DNA from: Paracoccus maritimus
GTDB lineage: Bacteria; Pseudomonadota; Alphaproteobacteria; Rhodobacterales; Rhodobacteraceae
Length of the DNA stretch: 60,538 nt
Assembly (NCBI RefSeq): GCF_025195095.1
Contig: NZ_JANAVZ010000012.1
Location: 1-60,538 of the forward strand
Reading direction: 5' to 3'
Shown here: positions 16,905-25,470 of the stretch, piece after piece
Layout: each line of letters starts with the position of its first letter
Position numbering within the stretch: position 1 is the stretch's first letter
Notes under the pieces: model-generated
Database searches by the model: none
The model's input: only the letters and a program-made list of their open reading frames with translations
What the model was told of the DNA's origin: nothing
Position numbers and translations under genes: made by a program

Positions 16905-17662
16905 AGGCCGCAGTTTTCGTGGGCGGATGGGAAGGCCACGCACCGATCGATTTCGCAGACTGGTACAGGACGCTTCTGGAAGCGAACGGGTTCGAGGTGG
17001 TCGTCTTCGACACGCTGGAGCCGCTGGAGCGCCCGGATGATCTGGCCGATCTGGACCTGATCACGCCAATATGGTCATCCGCGCGATCCGGACATCGCGA
17101 GGAATTCGGCAATATGACGAAGTCTCAAGAGGACGGTCTGCTGAAGCTGATCGCAGCAGGCTGCGGACTGGCCGGATGGCACGGTCACATGGGCGACGCA
17201 TTTCGCGACCGACCAACCTATCACTTCCTGATCGGCGGTCAGTTCGTCGCTCATCCGCCCGGCTGGCCCGACAACCTGCAACCGGCCGAGGATTACATCG
17301 ACTACGACGTGACAATCTGCCAGCCCGACCATCCTCTGGTGCAGGGAATCCGCAGTTTCCGCATCCGGTCCGAACAATATTACATGCTGACAGATCCGTC
17401 GAACAACGTGCTGGCGACCACGACCTTCTCGGGCGACCACCTGTGGTGGATCGAGGGAACGGTGATCCCGGTGACATGGACCCGCCGCTGGGATCGCGGC
17501 CGGGTGTTCTACTGTTCCATCGGTCACGAACTGGACGACCTGAAACTGCCGCAGGTGACCGAGATGATCCGCCGTGGCGCGATCTGGGCGGCAGAGGGCA
17601 AAGAAGCCGCCCGTTCGGCCCTGGCACCAGAGCGCGAGCAACGGACGGCAAGCTTCACCTGA
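16901..17662 (+). CDS. ThuA-like protein
   Basis: 253 residues, ATGA overlap with the preceding gene. Resembles the ThuA (trehalose utilisation) family, a class I glutamine-amidotransferase-like fold: AVFVGGWEGHAP, AAGCGLAGWHGHMGDAF, YHFLIGGQFVAHP, GRVFYCSIGH. ThuA from rhizobia takes part in trehalose/sucrose derivative use together with ThuB, but many relatives sit in unrelated sugar operons. Here it is the last gene of the importer operon, supporting a carbohydrate-like substrate. The reaction is unknown. Confidence 0.85.
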   Translation: MKAAVFVGGWEGHAPIDFADWYRTLLEANGFEVVVFDTLEPLERPDDLADLDLITPIWSSARSGHREEFGNMTKSQEDGLLKLIAAGCGLAGWHGHMGDAFRDRPTYHFLIGGQFVAHPPGWPDNLQPAEDYIDYDVTICQPDHPLVQGIRSFRIRSEQYYMLTDPSNNVLATTTFSGDHLWWIEGTVIPVTWTRRWDRGRVFYCSIGHELDDLKLPQVTEMIRRGAIWAAEGKEAARSALAPEREQRTASFT

Positions 17663-17750
17663 CAGATACGCGACCGAAGGCCATGCGGCGTCGGTCGAAT
17701 TGCCGCATCTCCCGCGGTTTCATCCAACGGGAAACGAGGCAATTCATCGA

Positions 17751-18467
17751 TCAGAACGTGAAGTCTGACAGGTCCAGATCGGATTTCTGCATGTCCTGAA
17801 TGCTGACAGAGGTGCTGCCGTTGAGGCGCAGGACAAGATCGTCTCCCCGCTGCTCGGCCTGGTTGATGATTCGCTGCACTTGCGCACGACTGAAGTCGTC
17901 CAGCTCCAGGCGGTCGGTCCCGTTCTCGAAATCGGTGATGACATCGCGGCCATCTCCTAATTCGAATTCGAACACGTCCTGACCGCGACCACCGGTCAGG
18001 ATGTCGTTTCCATGACCGCCATCCAGCGTGTCGCGGCCAAAGCCCCCAGAAAGCCGGTCGCGTCCACTGCCGCCCTCCAGTTCATCATTGCCCCAGCCGC
18101 CCCACAGACGGTCGTTGCCACTTCCGCCGTCCAGTTCATCGTTGCCCCAGCCGCCCCACAGACGGTCATTGCCGCTTCCGCCGTCCAGCTCGTCATTGCC
18201 GGATCCGCCCCACAATCTGTCATGACCGGATCCGCCCTCCAACTCATCGTGGCCGGCCTCGCCACGCAGCCTGTCGTTCCCGGCCCCCCCCTCAAGCTCA
18301 TCATGGCCGCCGCCGCCAAGCAACGCATCATGCCCGTTTCCGCCGAACAGTTCATCGTTGCCGCCATAGCCCCAGATCCGATCATTTCCGTTCAGGCCGA
18401 ACAGGAAATCGTCCAGACCTGTACCCTTTATCTGGTCATTGCTACCCGTGCCCCATCTGCGTGCCAT
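17751..18467 (-). CDS. Small RTX calcium-binding repeat protein
   Basis: About 238 residues from ATG 18467 (AAAGGA nine bases upstream; in-frame upstream codons to 18530 have no such site). Nearly all of residues 8-175 is glycine- and aspartate-rich nonapeptide GGxGxDxLx repeats, some fifteen copies with an 18-residue higher-order unit (GNDRLWGGWGNDELDGGS). A tail (FEFELGDGRDVITDFENGTDRLELDDF) resembles the C-terminal secretion region of type I-secreted RTX proteins. There is no N-terminal signal peptide and no enzymatic domain. Calcium would drive beta-roll folding outside the cell. No secretion genes are adjacent. It is divergent from a PepSY/two-component operon that may control it. Confidence 0.88.
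   Translation of the reverse strand: MARRWGTGSNDQIKGTGLDDFLFGLNGNDRIWGYGGNDELFGGNGHDALLGGGGHDELEGGAGNDRLRGEAGHDELEGGSGHDRLWGGSGNDELDGGSGNDRLWGGWGNDELDGGSGNDRLWGGWGNDELEGGSGRDRLSGGFGRDTLDGGHGNDILTGGRGQDVFEFELGDGRDVITDFENGTDRLELDDFSRAQVQRIINQAEQRGDDLVLRLNGSTSVSIQDMQKSDLDLSDFTF
18078..18185. repeat. 54-bp tandem repeats inside the RTX gene
   Basis: Two adjacent 54-bp units starting at 18078 and 18132 differ at only a few positions (for example ATC-A versus ATC-G and the base after GACGGTC). They encode 18-residue pairs of RTX nonapeptides. The near-identity at DNA level suggests recent duplication by slippage or recombination. Confidence 0.75.
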
Positions 18468-18534
18468 GTGATCTATCCTTTCAACTGAAATCGCGGCGCT
18501 TGCCGCATTGCAAGGACGGCTTACAAGCATGCGG

Positions 18535-18576
18535 CTGACAGCAGCCTGACGGCCATTGTCAGCGAAATGTCAGCGA
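18535..18576. promoter_or_regulatory. Four 11-bp-phased half-sites between RTX and PepSY/two-component genes
   Basis: Half-sites start exactly 11 bases apart: CTGACA at 18535, CTGACG at 18546, TGTCAG at 18557 and TGTCAG at 18568. The last two lie in an exact 9-base direct repeat TGTCAGCGA (18557-18565, 18568-18576). The first two are the reverse complement of the last two, so the array is symmetric about its centre. OmpR-family regulators bind head-to-tail direct repeats with about this spacing. The response regulator encoded 340 bases away is the obvious candidate, acting on both divergent promoters. Confidence 0.65.
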
Positions 18577-18596
18577 CGCCGCACTAAAGGATGACG

Positions 18597-18917
18597 ATGC
18601 GTTCAATCCACCTAGCCTCATTTCTGTTCGTGACCCTGTCCCTGCCCGCAGGCGGAGAGTCCACGCCGACCCGGACCAGTGACTACGAGATGGCAACAGA
18701 GGCCGTGACTCGAGGCGATTTCATGCCTCTTGACCAGATCCTCGATATCGTGTCGCTGTCCCATCCTGGGCGACTGGTAGAGCTGGATCTGGAAATGGAA
18801 GACGGCCGATGGGTCTATGAGGTAGAGCTTATCACCCCACAGGGCCGATTGATCGAGGTGGAACTGGACGCAGCCACTGGCGACATCCTGACCGTCGAAG
18901 ACGACGATGACGACTGA
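18597..18917 (+). CDS. Exported PepSY-domain protein
   Basis: 106 residues from ATG 18597 (AAAGG six bases upstream; an ATG at 18591 overlaps that site). A short signal peptide (HLASFLFVTLSLPAGGE) is followed by a single PepSY domain: DQILDIVSLSHPGRLVELDLEMEDGRWVYEVE-type pattern from about residue 45 to the end, with GRLIEVELDAATGDIL. The C-terminus is five aspartates. PepSY proteins often accompany two-component systems and may sense or inhibit periplasmic factors. The stop shares bases with the response-regulator start (TGATG). Confidence 0.88.
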   Translation: MRSIHLASFLFVTLSLPAGGESTPTRTSDYEMATEAVTRGDFMPLDQILDIVSLSHPGRLVELDLEMEDGRWVYEVELITPQGRLIEVELDAATGDILTVEDDDDD

Positions 18918-19579
18918 TGCGCGCTCTGATTGTCGAAGATGATCGCCGGATCGCCGAGGACTTGCAGCAGGCCCTGCGCGGCGCTGGATTCGTGGTCGAG
19001 CATGTCGAGGACGGAGAACTAGCCTGGTTTCAGGGCTCGACCGAAGCCTATGATCTGATCGTCCTGGATCTAGGCCTTCCTCGGCTGGACGGGCTTACGG
19101 TCCTGAAACGATGGCGCGCCGAAGGCTGCGACAGTCCGGTTCTGATCCTGACGGCGCGCGGAGCCTGGACAGAGCGCGTGGACGGTATCGATGCCGGGGC
19201 GGACGATTATCTGCCCAAGCCGTTTCGCATGGAGGAATTGACAGCGCGCGCGCGGGCCTTGGTGCGCCGTGCCGGTGGCCTTGCCGCGCCCCGGCAGCAG
19301 ATCGGCCGGATCCTGGTCGATCTGAATCGCATGTCCGTCACGGTTGACGGCAACCCCGTCGTTCTGACGCCTCTGGAGTTCCGGCTTGTCGCCTATCTCG
19401 CCTTGCATCGGGAACGTATCGTGCCGCCGACGGAATTGCTGGAACATCTCTACGGTGACGACGAATCGCGCGAAACGAACGCACTAGAGGCCGTCGTCAC
19501 GCGACTGCGCCGAAAGCTGGGACAAGGTATCCTCCTGACCCGACGCGGCTTCGGTTATGGACTGGATGACGGTAAATGA
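18917..19579 (+). CDS. OmpR-family response regulator
   Basis: 220 residues. Receiver domain with acidic pocket EDD (residues 7-9), phospho-acceptor Asp51 in IVLDLGLP, Thr79 in ILTAR and Lys101 in YLPKPF. A C-terminal winged helix (about 125-218: VLTPLEFRLVAYLALH, TNALEAVVTRLRRKLG, TRRGFGYGL) is typical of the QseB/PmrA/FeuP group. It is co-translated with the PepSY gene before it and the kinase after it (ATGA overlap). Likely target: the phased half-sites upstream of its own operon. Confidence 0.95.
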   Translation: MRALIVEDDRRIAEDLQQALRGAGFVVEHVEDGELAWFQGSTEAYDLIVLDLGLPRLDGLTVLKRWRAEGCDSPVLILTARGAWTERVDGIDAGADDYLPKPFRMEELTARARALVRRAGGLAAPRQQIGRILVDLNRMSVTVDGNPVVLTPLEFRLVAYLALHRERIVPPTELLEHLYGDDESRETNALEAVVTRLRRKLGQGILLTRRGFGYGLDDGK

Positions 19580-20916
19580 GACCGCTTTCGCTGCGCTGGC
19601 GATTGCTTGTCGCTGGCGGTGCCGCGATTCTTGTCAGCCTCAGCGTCGGCATCGCCGGGCTTGCGGCGCTTTTCGATCGACATGTCGAGCGGGTGGCCGT
19701 TGCGAATCTGGAAGCGCGCGCGCAGGCCGTGATCGCGATGGTCGAGCCGGTTGCGGGCGGCGCACCGATCCTGCGACAGGCGCCGCGTGACCCGAACTAT
19801 GATCAACCTTTCTCGGGTCATTACTGGCAGCTGCGCCTTGGAGAAAGGACGGTTCGATCCAGATCACTATGGGACTATGCCTTTCCAATGGCAGAGACCG
19901 CCAGGCACGGCGCGCAAGAGGTCGTCAGCCTGACCGGTCCGCGAGGAAATCAGCTCTTGGCGATCGAGCGGCACCTGCTGGTCGGACGCGGCCCAGAGGC
20001 CGTTCCAATGGCGGTGATCGTCGCCTCCGAGCGTGCAGAATTGGTCAATGCCCGGCGCGGCTTCTTTCGGGATCTACTGCCATATGCAGCCGCGATGGCC
20101 GGGCTGCTGCTGGCGGCCTTCGTCGCGCAGGTGATGATCGGCCTGCGGCCACTGTCGCGCATCGCGGCGCGGATCACGGATCTTTCGCTTGGCAAGCGTG
20201 CCCGGTTGGGGGGCGATCTGCCGTCCGAGGTCATGCCTCTGGCGAGGCAGCTTGATCTGTTGCTGGACGACCGGGACAGGGAAATGGCCAGGGCACGCCA
20301 CCGCGCCGCAGACCTGGCGCACGGCTTCAAGACGCCGTTGCAGGCCTTGATGGGGGATGCCGGCGAACTTCGCCGGCTGGGTCAGGCGCGTATTGCCGAC
20401 AATGTCGAAAGCGTGGCCAAGACCATGCATCGCCTCGTTAGCCGCGAACTGGCCCGCGCCCGGATCCAGTCGGATCGCGCCAGTGCAACCTGCGATGCAG
20501 CCGCGGTGGTGGACAGGGTGGTAAGGGTCCTTCAGCGCGTGCCTGCCGGACGTCGCATGGATTGGCAGATTACCGTCTGTGACAATGCGATCGCCCGAAT
20601 GGACGGGGACGATCTGACCGAAGCCGTCGGCGCCCTGCTTGAGAATGCCGTGCGCCACGCAGTCAGCGGGGTGCGGATCGAGATGTCCCGAACCGCCAAG
20701 ATGATCCATATCGAGATCAGCGACGACGGCCCCGGCATCCCCGAGAAAGACCTTGCCCGACTGATGCAGCGCGGCGAACGGCTGGATAGTTCCGACGGTC
20801 AGGGCATCGGACTTGCCATTGTCTCGGATATCCTGGACGCGGCAGGAGGAAGGCTGAGCATGATCAATGCGCCGGCAGGTCTGAAAGTCACGGTATCGAT
20901 CCCCGGCGCAGATTGA
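19576..20916 (+). CDS. Membrane sensor histidine kinase, PhoQ/FeuQ-like
   Basis: 446 residues. Membrane segments at about 10-34 and 168-190 flank a ~130-residue periplasmic sensor domain; a HAMP-like linker follows. The H-box is DLAHGFKTPLQAL with His249. The ATPase domain has an N-box (EAVGALLENAVRHA), G1 (ISDDGPGIPEKDL) and G2 (SDGQGIGLAIVSDIL). The HxxKTPL form of the H-box is typical of PhoQ/FeuQ/QseC-like kinases. Signal unknown; the coexpressed PepSY protein and divergent calcium-binding RTX protein make an envelope or cation signal plausible. Confidence 0.93.
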   Translation: MRPLSLRWRLLVAGGAAILVSLSVGIAGLAALFDRHVERVAVANLEARAQAVIAMVEPVAGGAPILRQAPRDPNYDQPFSGHYWQLRLGERTVRSRSLWDYAFPMAETARHGAQEVVSLTGPRGNQLLAIERHLLVGRGPEAVPMAVIVASERAELVNARRGFFRDLLPYAAAMAGLLLAAFVAQVMIGLRPLSRIAARITDLSLGKRARLGGDLPSEVMPLARQLDLLLDDRDREMARARHRAADLAHGFKTPLQALMGDAGELRRLGQARIADNVESVAKTMHRLVSRELARARIQSDRASATCDAAAVVDRVVRVLQRVPAGRRMDWQITVCDNAIARMDGDDLTEAVGALLENAVRHAVSGVRIEMSRTAKMIHIEISDDGPGIPEKDLARLMQRGERLDSSDGQGIGLAIVSDILDAAGGRLSMINAPAGLKVTVSIPGAD

Positions 20917-21064
20917 TCTCGGTGCGGGGATATTTCCTGAGCGGACCGGACCCCGCGACCCGGAATGCGCATCAGGACGGCATGGTCGTCGCAGGCTGCG
21001 ATTGACCGTCTGCCGCGGAACTGGCCAGTTGCGTCAAGTAACCTTCGCGCCCGAGAACTTATTC

Positions 21065-21601
21065 TCAGGCTTTTGCCTCCAACAGTGCGGCCATCGCCCT
21101 TTGGGTCACATCTTCAAGCGGATCGCTCATATCCAGACAGATCGCGCGCTCGTTCGGCAAGGGTGGCTGCAATGTGCTGATCTGCGAATCCAGCAGCGCG
21201 GGCGGCATGAAGTGCTGGCGTTCTGACATGCGCTTGCGGATCAGCTCTGGCGGTGCCTGCAGCATGATCAGCCGCAGCGGTCCAATCCTTTCGCGCAGGA
21301 AATCACGGTAGCTGCGCTTGAGGGCCGAACAGGTGAACACGGTCGGCCGGGCCGCGCAGGACGCCTTGACCGCTTCCGACAGGGCCGAAAGCCATGGCAT
21401 CCGCATCTCGTCGGTCAGGGCGCGGCCCGCGCTCATCGCGGCCTGGTTTTCAGCAGGATGATAGTCGTCCCCTTCGATGAACACGGCACCGATCCGATCA
21501 GCCAGTGCATGGGCGAATGTCGATTTGCCGACCCCGCTTGGCCCCATGACCATCACGCACAGCCCGGCGGGGACGGTCCTGGGTTCAACGGCGCCCATCA
21601 T
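21065..21601 (-). CDS. gntK: Gluconokinase
   Basis: 178 residues, the usual GntK length. P-loop GPSGVGKST, then the gluconokinase motif IEGDDYHPAENQAAMSAGRALTDE (short form GDDYHP), the CSALKRSYRDFLR segment and RQHFMPPALLDSQ. It phosphorylates gluconate to 6-phosphogluconate in the cytoplasm. It is the last gene of a minus-strand run after the TRAP genes (21 bases from dctM), with a GAGGAG site before ATG 21601. With the neighbouring gluconate-5-dehydrogenase-like SDR it points to gluconate or a related sugar acid. Confidence 0.93.
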   Translation of the reverse strand: MMGAVEPRTVPAGLCVMVMGPSGVGKSTFAHALADRIGAVFIEGDDYHPAENQAAMSAGRALTDEMRMPWLSALSEAVKASCAARPTVFTCSALKRSYRDFLRERIGPLRLIMLQAPPELIRKRMSERQHFMPPALLDSQISTLQPPLPNERAICLDMSDPLEDVTQRAMAALLEAKA

Positions 21602-21622
21602 TGGCTTCTCCTCTGGTCTCGT

Positions 21623-22942
21623 TCAGCGCCCGGTAATTCCCGGAAACGCGATCAGCAGCGACACTGCCAATATCTGAAGCGCGATGAAGGGCAACAGGGA
21701 CCGGAAGATCATTCCCAGCGAAATATCGGGCGGGGCGACCGATTTCAGGTAGAACGCTGCGGGGCCGAATGGCGGCGACAGGAAGCTGACCTGCATGTTC
21801 ATGCAGAAAAGTACCCCGAACCAGACCGGGTCCATCCCCAGATCGGTGATGATCGGGACGAAGATCGGCATTGTCAGAAGCGCGATCCCAACCCAGTCGA
21901 GAAAGGCACCCAGGATGAACAGGATGCCCATCATCACCAGCACGATCACTGTCGGATTGTCGGAAATTCCGGTGATCAGGTTCGACACGAAATCGACGCC
22001 GCCCATGAGGTTGTAGACGCCGACGATTGCAGTCGCGCCGATGCCGATCCAGACGATCATGCCGACCGTCGCCAGTGTCTGAATGGCCGCGTCTCTTAGC
22101 AGTGCATAGGTGAATTCGCCGCGCAGGATCGTGGACAACACCACCCCGCCCACACCGATGGCCGAGGCCTCGGTCACCGAGGCGATGCCGCCATAGATCG
22201 ACCCCAGCACCATCACGACCACAAGGATCGGCAGCGCCAGCCCCTTCAGCAGCCGCATCTTTTCCTCGCGCGGGACCGGCGTCGGATCAACGTCCGGCAC
22301 CGCACCCGGCGTCAGATAGGCGCGCGCCAGGATATAGGCACAGTAAAACATGGCCAGCATGAAACCCGGCAGGAACGACGCCGTGAACAGGTCACCGATC
22401 GAGACGTTGGCGGTCAGCCCATAGATGATCAGCACGATCGACGGCGGAATCATGGTGCCCAGAGAGCCGCCGGCACAGACGACGCCGATGGCAAGGCTGC
22501 GATCGTAGCCAAGCCGCAGCATCTGTGGCAGCGCCAGCAGGCCCAGCAGCACGATCTCGCCCCCGATGATGCCCGACATGGCGGCAAGGATCACCGAGAC
22601 GAAGACCGTCTGGATGGCGACGCTGCCCCGGACCCGCCCGGCGAACAGCTTCATGGCGTCGAAAAGGTCGCGCGCGATCCCGGATCGGTCCAGGATGGCC
22701 GCCATCAGCACGAACATCGGAACCGATACGAAAACGAAGTTCATCACGAAGGAATAGACCCGGCTGGTGATCAGCGGGATCGACATCGGGCCGAACCATC
22801 CCAGCGCGAAGATCAGCGCGACCAGCAGCGTCACGAAGGCAAGCGGCATCCCGGTCAGAAGCAGCACGACCAGCATGCCGAACATGACCGCCGTGCCCCA
22901 TTCGATGCCCAGGGATTGCAGATTGAATCCAAGCTCGATCAT
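21623..22942 (-). CDS. TRAP transporter large membrane subunit (DctM family)
   Basis: 439 residues with about 12 hydrophobic segments and no soluble domain. DctM landmarks: LLTGMPLAFVTLLVAL near the start, VFVSVPMFVLMAAI, AICGGSLGTMIPPS-type VVCAGGSLGTMIPPSIVLIIYG, and NMQVSFLSPPFGPAAFYLK near the end. It forms the ion-coupled permease of a tripartite ATP-independent transporter with the small subunit just upstream (6-base gap). Confidence 0.94.
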   Translation of the reverse strand: MIELGFNLQSLGIEWGTAVMFGMLVVLLLTGMPLAFVTLLVALIFALGWFGPMSIPLITSRVYSFVMNFVFVSVPMFVLMAAILDRSGIARDLFDAMKLFAGRVRGSVAIQTVFVSVILAAMSGIIGGEIVLLGLLALPQMLRLGYDRSLAIGVVCAGGSLGTMIPPSIVLIIYGLTANVSIGDLFTASFLPGFMLAMFYCAYILARAYLTPGAVPDVDPTPVPREEKMRLLKGLALPILVVVMVLGSIYGGIASVTEASAIGVGGVVLSTILRGEFTYALLRDAAIQTLATVGMIVWIGIGATAIVGVYNLMGGVDFVSNLITGISDNPTVIVLVMMGILFILGAFLDWVGIALLTMPIFVPIITDLGMDPVWFGVLFCMNMQVSFLSPPFGPAAFYLKSVAPPDISLGMIFRSLLPFIALQILAVSLLIAFPGITGR

Positions 22943-22948
22943 CGTTGG

Positions 22949-23515
22949 TTATCCTTTGGCCCGGCGGGCGTAGTTCACGGCAAGGATCAGGAACTGCACG
23001 ACCAGCAGGATCATGACCACGAAGATGAAGATCTTGATTAGTGCGGGTGTCGGCGGGCTCCAGGCGCTGCCGGTCGTTTCCAGTCGAATATCGCCCGACG
23101 GCGTCCAGACAGCGCGCGTGACCATGTGCCATGCGGCATAGGCGAAGAAGCCCGAGGCGACCGCAGAGATCACGGAAATCACGATGTCGAAGATCCTGCG
23201 CGTGCCAGCAGGCAGGACGTCATAGATCAGCACGACCCGGATATGGCTGTTGCGGCTGGTGCAGTACAATCCGCCAAAGGTGAACGCCAGGCCGCACAGG
23301 AAGACCGTCGTCTCATGCGCCCAGATCGTAGGGCTGTTCAGCAGATAGCGCATGAACACTTCGTACAGAAGCACGGCGGCCGAGATGACGATACCGGCGG
23401 CAAAGACATAGGAGATGCGATCCACCATTCGCCCCATCAGGCCGGATTCGGGCGGGATGTGGCTGGTGGGCGTGCCGATCGCGGCAATGTCGATCTGTTG
23501 ATGATCTTCGGTCAT
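22949..23515 (-). CDS. TRAP transporter small membrane subunit (DctQ family)
   Basis: 188 residues with four membrane helices in the DctQ pattern: YVFAAGIVISAAVLLYEVFMRYLL, PTIWAHETTVFLCGLAFTFGG, the FDIVISVISAVASGFFAYAAW helix and a final IFIFVVMILLVVQFLILAV. It bridges the binding protein and the large subunit. A strong hairpin lies between this gene and the binding-protein gene upstream. Confidence 0.9.
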   Translation of the reverse strand: MTEDHQQIDIAAIGTPTSHIPPESGLMGRMVDRISYVFAAGIVISAAVLLYEVFMRYLLNSPTIWAHETTVFLCGLAFTFGGLYCTSRNSHIRVVLIYDVLPAGTRRIFDIVISVISAVASGFFAYAAWHMVTRAVWTPSGDIRLETTGSAWSPPTPALIKIFIFVVMILLVVQFLILAVNYARRAKG

Positions 23516-23536
23516 GGGCGTTCCCCGGAATGAAAA

Positions 23537-23562
23537 GGCCGCCCCGCGAAATCGGGGCGGCC
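23537..23562 (-). terminator. Hairpin with T-run between TRAP binding-protein and small-subunit genes
   Basis: Perfect 10-bp stem, GGCCGCCCCG (23537-23546) and CGGGGCGGCC (23553-23562), with a 6-base loop. Read on the minus strand it is followed by TTTTCA, the shape of an intrinsic terminator. It sits 10 bases after the binding-protein stop, so it probably limits read-through into the membrane-subunit and gluconokinase genes. Confidence 0.8.
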
Positions 23563-23572
23563 CTGAACAGGC

Positions 23573-24583
23573 TTACTCCAGCATGCCCTTGTCGTTCAGA
23601 TAGGCGATCAGGGTGTCATAGACCTGCTGCGCCATCGGCGATTGGCCGGCAATCTTCTGCCATTCCTCGGTGCCCAGCTTACGGAACTTGGCGCGCTCTT
23701 CGTCGGACCAGTTGTGAACGGTGATGTTGGGATCGGCCTCGGCCTCTGCCAGCGCCTTTTCGTCGGCGTCACGATTGCCTTGCAGCTGGGTCTGCTGGAA
23801 TTCCTTTACGGTTTCTTCCAGCAACGCCTTCATATCGTCGGGCAGCGCGTCCCATTTCGCCTTGTTCATCGACACTTCGACCAGCGGCAGCGAATGGAAG
23901 CCGGGATAGACCGGATGCGGCGCGGTCTTGTTCAGGCCCTGTTGCTGGTTCACCGAAAAGACCGAATAATCGGCCGCATCAACGACGCCCTTGTCCAGCG
24001 ACGTATAGACCTCGGATGAGGGCAGGTTCACCGGCGAGGCACCGGCCGCCGCGAACACGTTGGCGATCGGCCCTTCGGGCGTGCGGACCTTGACGCCCTT
24101 CAGGTCGTCAACGCCCTCAAGCGGCACGCGCGACACGAAAGCTTCAAGCCCGGGCGTCGAGACGCCGATGAAGTGCAGGCCATAGCTGCCAAGCAGTTCC
24201 TGCATGATCTCCTTGCCGCCGCCATTCTCGACGAAGTCGATCATCTGTTCGGGATCGGACCAGGCCCCGACCGGGTTCGAGATCAGGCCGAAGGCAGGGT
24301 CCTTCCCGGCCCAGTAGGAACTGTCGCAGATCTGACCGTCCAGGATGCCCGCGGCGACAGCATCCAGAGTTTCGTTGTATTCGACAACTGAACCCACGGG
24401 CAGCATCTCGATCTGGATCTTGCCATCCGACCGCTCGGCGACCAGTTCGGTCCAGCCTTTCTGGAACTCGTAGTTCGGGTTGCCGGCCGGATCCGACGAC
24501 TGGAACTTGAAGCTGTATTCCTGGGCAGCGACACCGCTGGCCGTCAGGATAAGGGCCATCGTGGCCGCATGGATCAGTTTCAT
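23573..24583 (-). CDS. TRAP transporter periplasmic binding protein (DctP family)
   Basis: 336 residues with a Sec signal peptide (MKLIHAATMALILTASGVAA). Mature DctP-type features: YSFKFQSSDPAGNPNYEFQKG, LVAERSDGKIQIEMLPVGSVVEYNE, DDLKGVKVRTPEGPI, the loop ASPVNLPSSEVYTSLDKGVVDAA with the family's conserved acidic/aromatic contacts, and DALPDDMKALLEE. GGGAGG precedes ATG 24583. Binds an anionic solute; the surrounding genes suggest a sugar acid. Confidence 0.93.
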   Translation of the reverse strand: MKLIHAATMALILTASGVAAQEYSFKFQSSDPAGNPNYEFQKGWTELVAERSDGKIQIEMLPVGSVVEYNETLDAVAAGILDGQICDSSYWAGKDPAFGLISNPVGAWSDPEQMIDFVENGGGKEIMQELLGSYGLHFIGVSTPGLEAFVSRVPLEGVDDLKGVKVRTPEGPIANVFAAAGASPVNLPSSEVYTSLDKGVVDAADYSVFSVNQQQGLNKTAPHPVYPGFHSLPLVEVSMNKAKWDALPDDMKALLEETVKEFQQTQLQGNRDADEKALAEAEADPNITVHNWSDEERAKFRKLGTEEWQKIAGQSPMAQQVYDTLIAYLNDKGMLE

Positions 24584-24656
24584 CTTAGTCCTCCCTGTAC
24601 TTCAGATGTTTCTGGATTTGTCTGGCGTGGCGGATAGCCGCTGCACGCCGTTCGGG

Positions 24657-25445
24657 CTAGGACGCCCGTCCTCCCGGACCCTCGTCGAGACCGAAGCTTA
24701 TATCCAGCAGCGCCGGATCAATGTTGCGTTCCAGCCGGTCCAGCATGACCAGCCCGAATTCGACCAGCCGGTCCGACATGGTCCGCGCCAGCGCCACGTC
24801 GCCCGCAAGCACGGCGCGCATGATTGCCAGATGGTTTTCGACCGTTTCCTCCAGCCCCTGCTGTCCGCTGACCTTGCTGATATCCAGAAAGCCCGCGCGC
24901 CGCCCCAGCGCCTTCAATGGACGCAAGCTGCGTTCCAGAAACCGTTCGCGCGAAGCCTCGATCATCAGCCGGTCGAAGGCCTTGTCCAGCACGTTGAACT
25001 GGTCCAGCGTGATCGTCGGCTGCTGATCCTCCAGCCTGCGCATGATGTGATACAGACGGGCGCGCTCGTTCCCCTCCATCTCCGATATGACGGCCCCAAC
25101 CACGAAACGGTCCATATCCCGGCGCAGATCGGCAAGCCTGCGCTCGCGCGCCAGATCGATCGGCGATACGAGCAGGCCGTTTCTTGGCTGAACATCCAGC
25201 AACGTCTCGGCCGCCAATCGCCTGACCGCCTGATGGACGGGTGTCCGACCCAGCCCCGTCAACCCTTGCAGATCCTGCGTCCGCAACGTCGATCCGGGCG
25301 CAAGTCGCAGGGATACGAACAACTCCTCGATCCGCTCATAGGCGACGCTGGTGAGGTCTCCCGATGGCGGTGTCAGCGCGGCATCGGCACCTTCAGGGGC
25401 TTCCTGCCCCTTCAGTCGTTCCGATGTTTTGCCTTGAACACCCAT
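24657..25445 (-). CDS. GntR-family transcriptional regulator (FCD type)
   Basis: 262 residues from ATG 25445 (AGGAGAG six bases upstream). Winged helix at about 28-95: VAYERIEELFVSLRLAPGSTL, LQGLTGLGRTPVHQAVRRLAAE, NGLLVSPID. The C-terminal all-helical FCD domain has metal-ligand-like residues (RRDMDRFVVG, FDRLMIEAS, ENHLAIMRAVLAGD). FCD regulators commonly bind the organic or sugar acid of their pathway. It lies between the TRAP operon (same strand) and the divergent dehydratase operon, well placed to control both. Confidence 0.92.
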   Translation of the reverse strand: MGVQGKTSERLKGQEAPEGADAALTPPSGDLTSVAYERIEELFVSLRLAPGSTLRTQDLQGLTGLGRTPVHQAVRRLAAETLLDVQPRNGLLVSPIDLARERRLADLRRDMDRFVVGAVISEMEGNERARLYHIMRRLEDQQPTITLDQFNVLDKAFDRLMIEASRERFLERSLRPLKALGRRAGFLDISKVSGQQGLEETVENHLAIMRAVLAGDVALARTMSDRLVEFGLVMLDRLERNIDPALLDISFGLDEGPGGRAS

Positions 25446-25470
25446 CAAGTCTCTCCTATTGATGTTTTCT

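Noticed and set aside
18059..18330. Regularly repeated DNA that could be mistaken for a CRISPR array
   Set aside because: The repeats are contiguous, in frame and encode RTX nonapeptides; there are no unique spacers and no cas genes.
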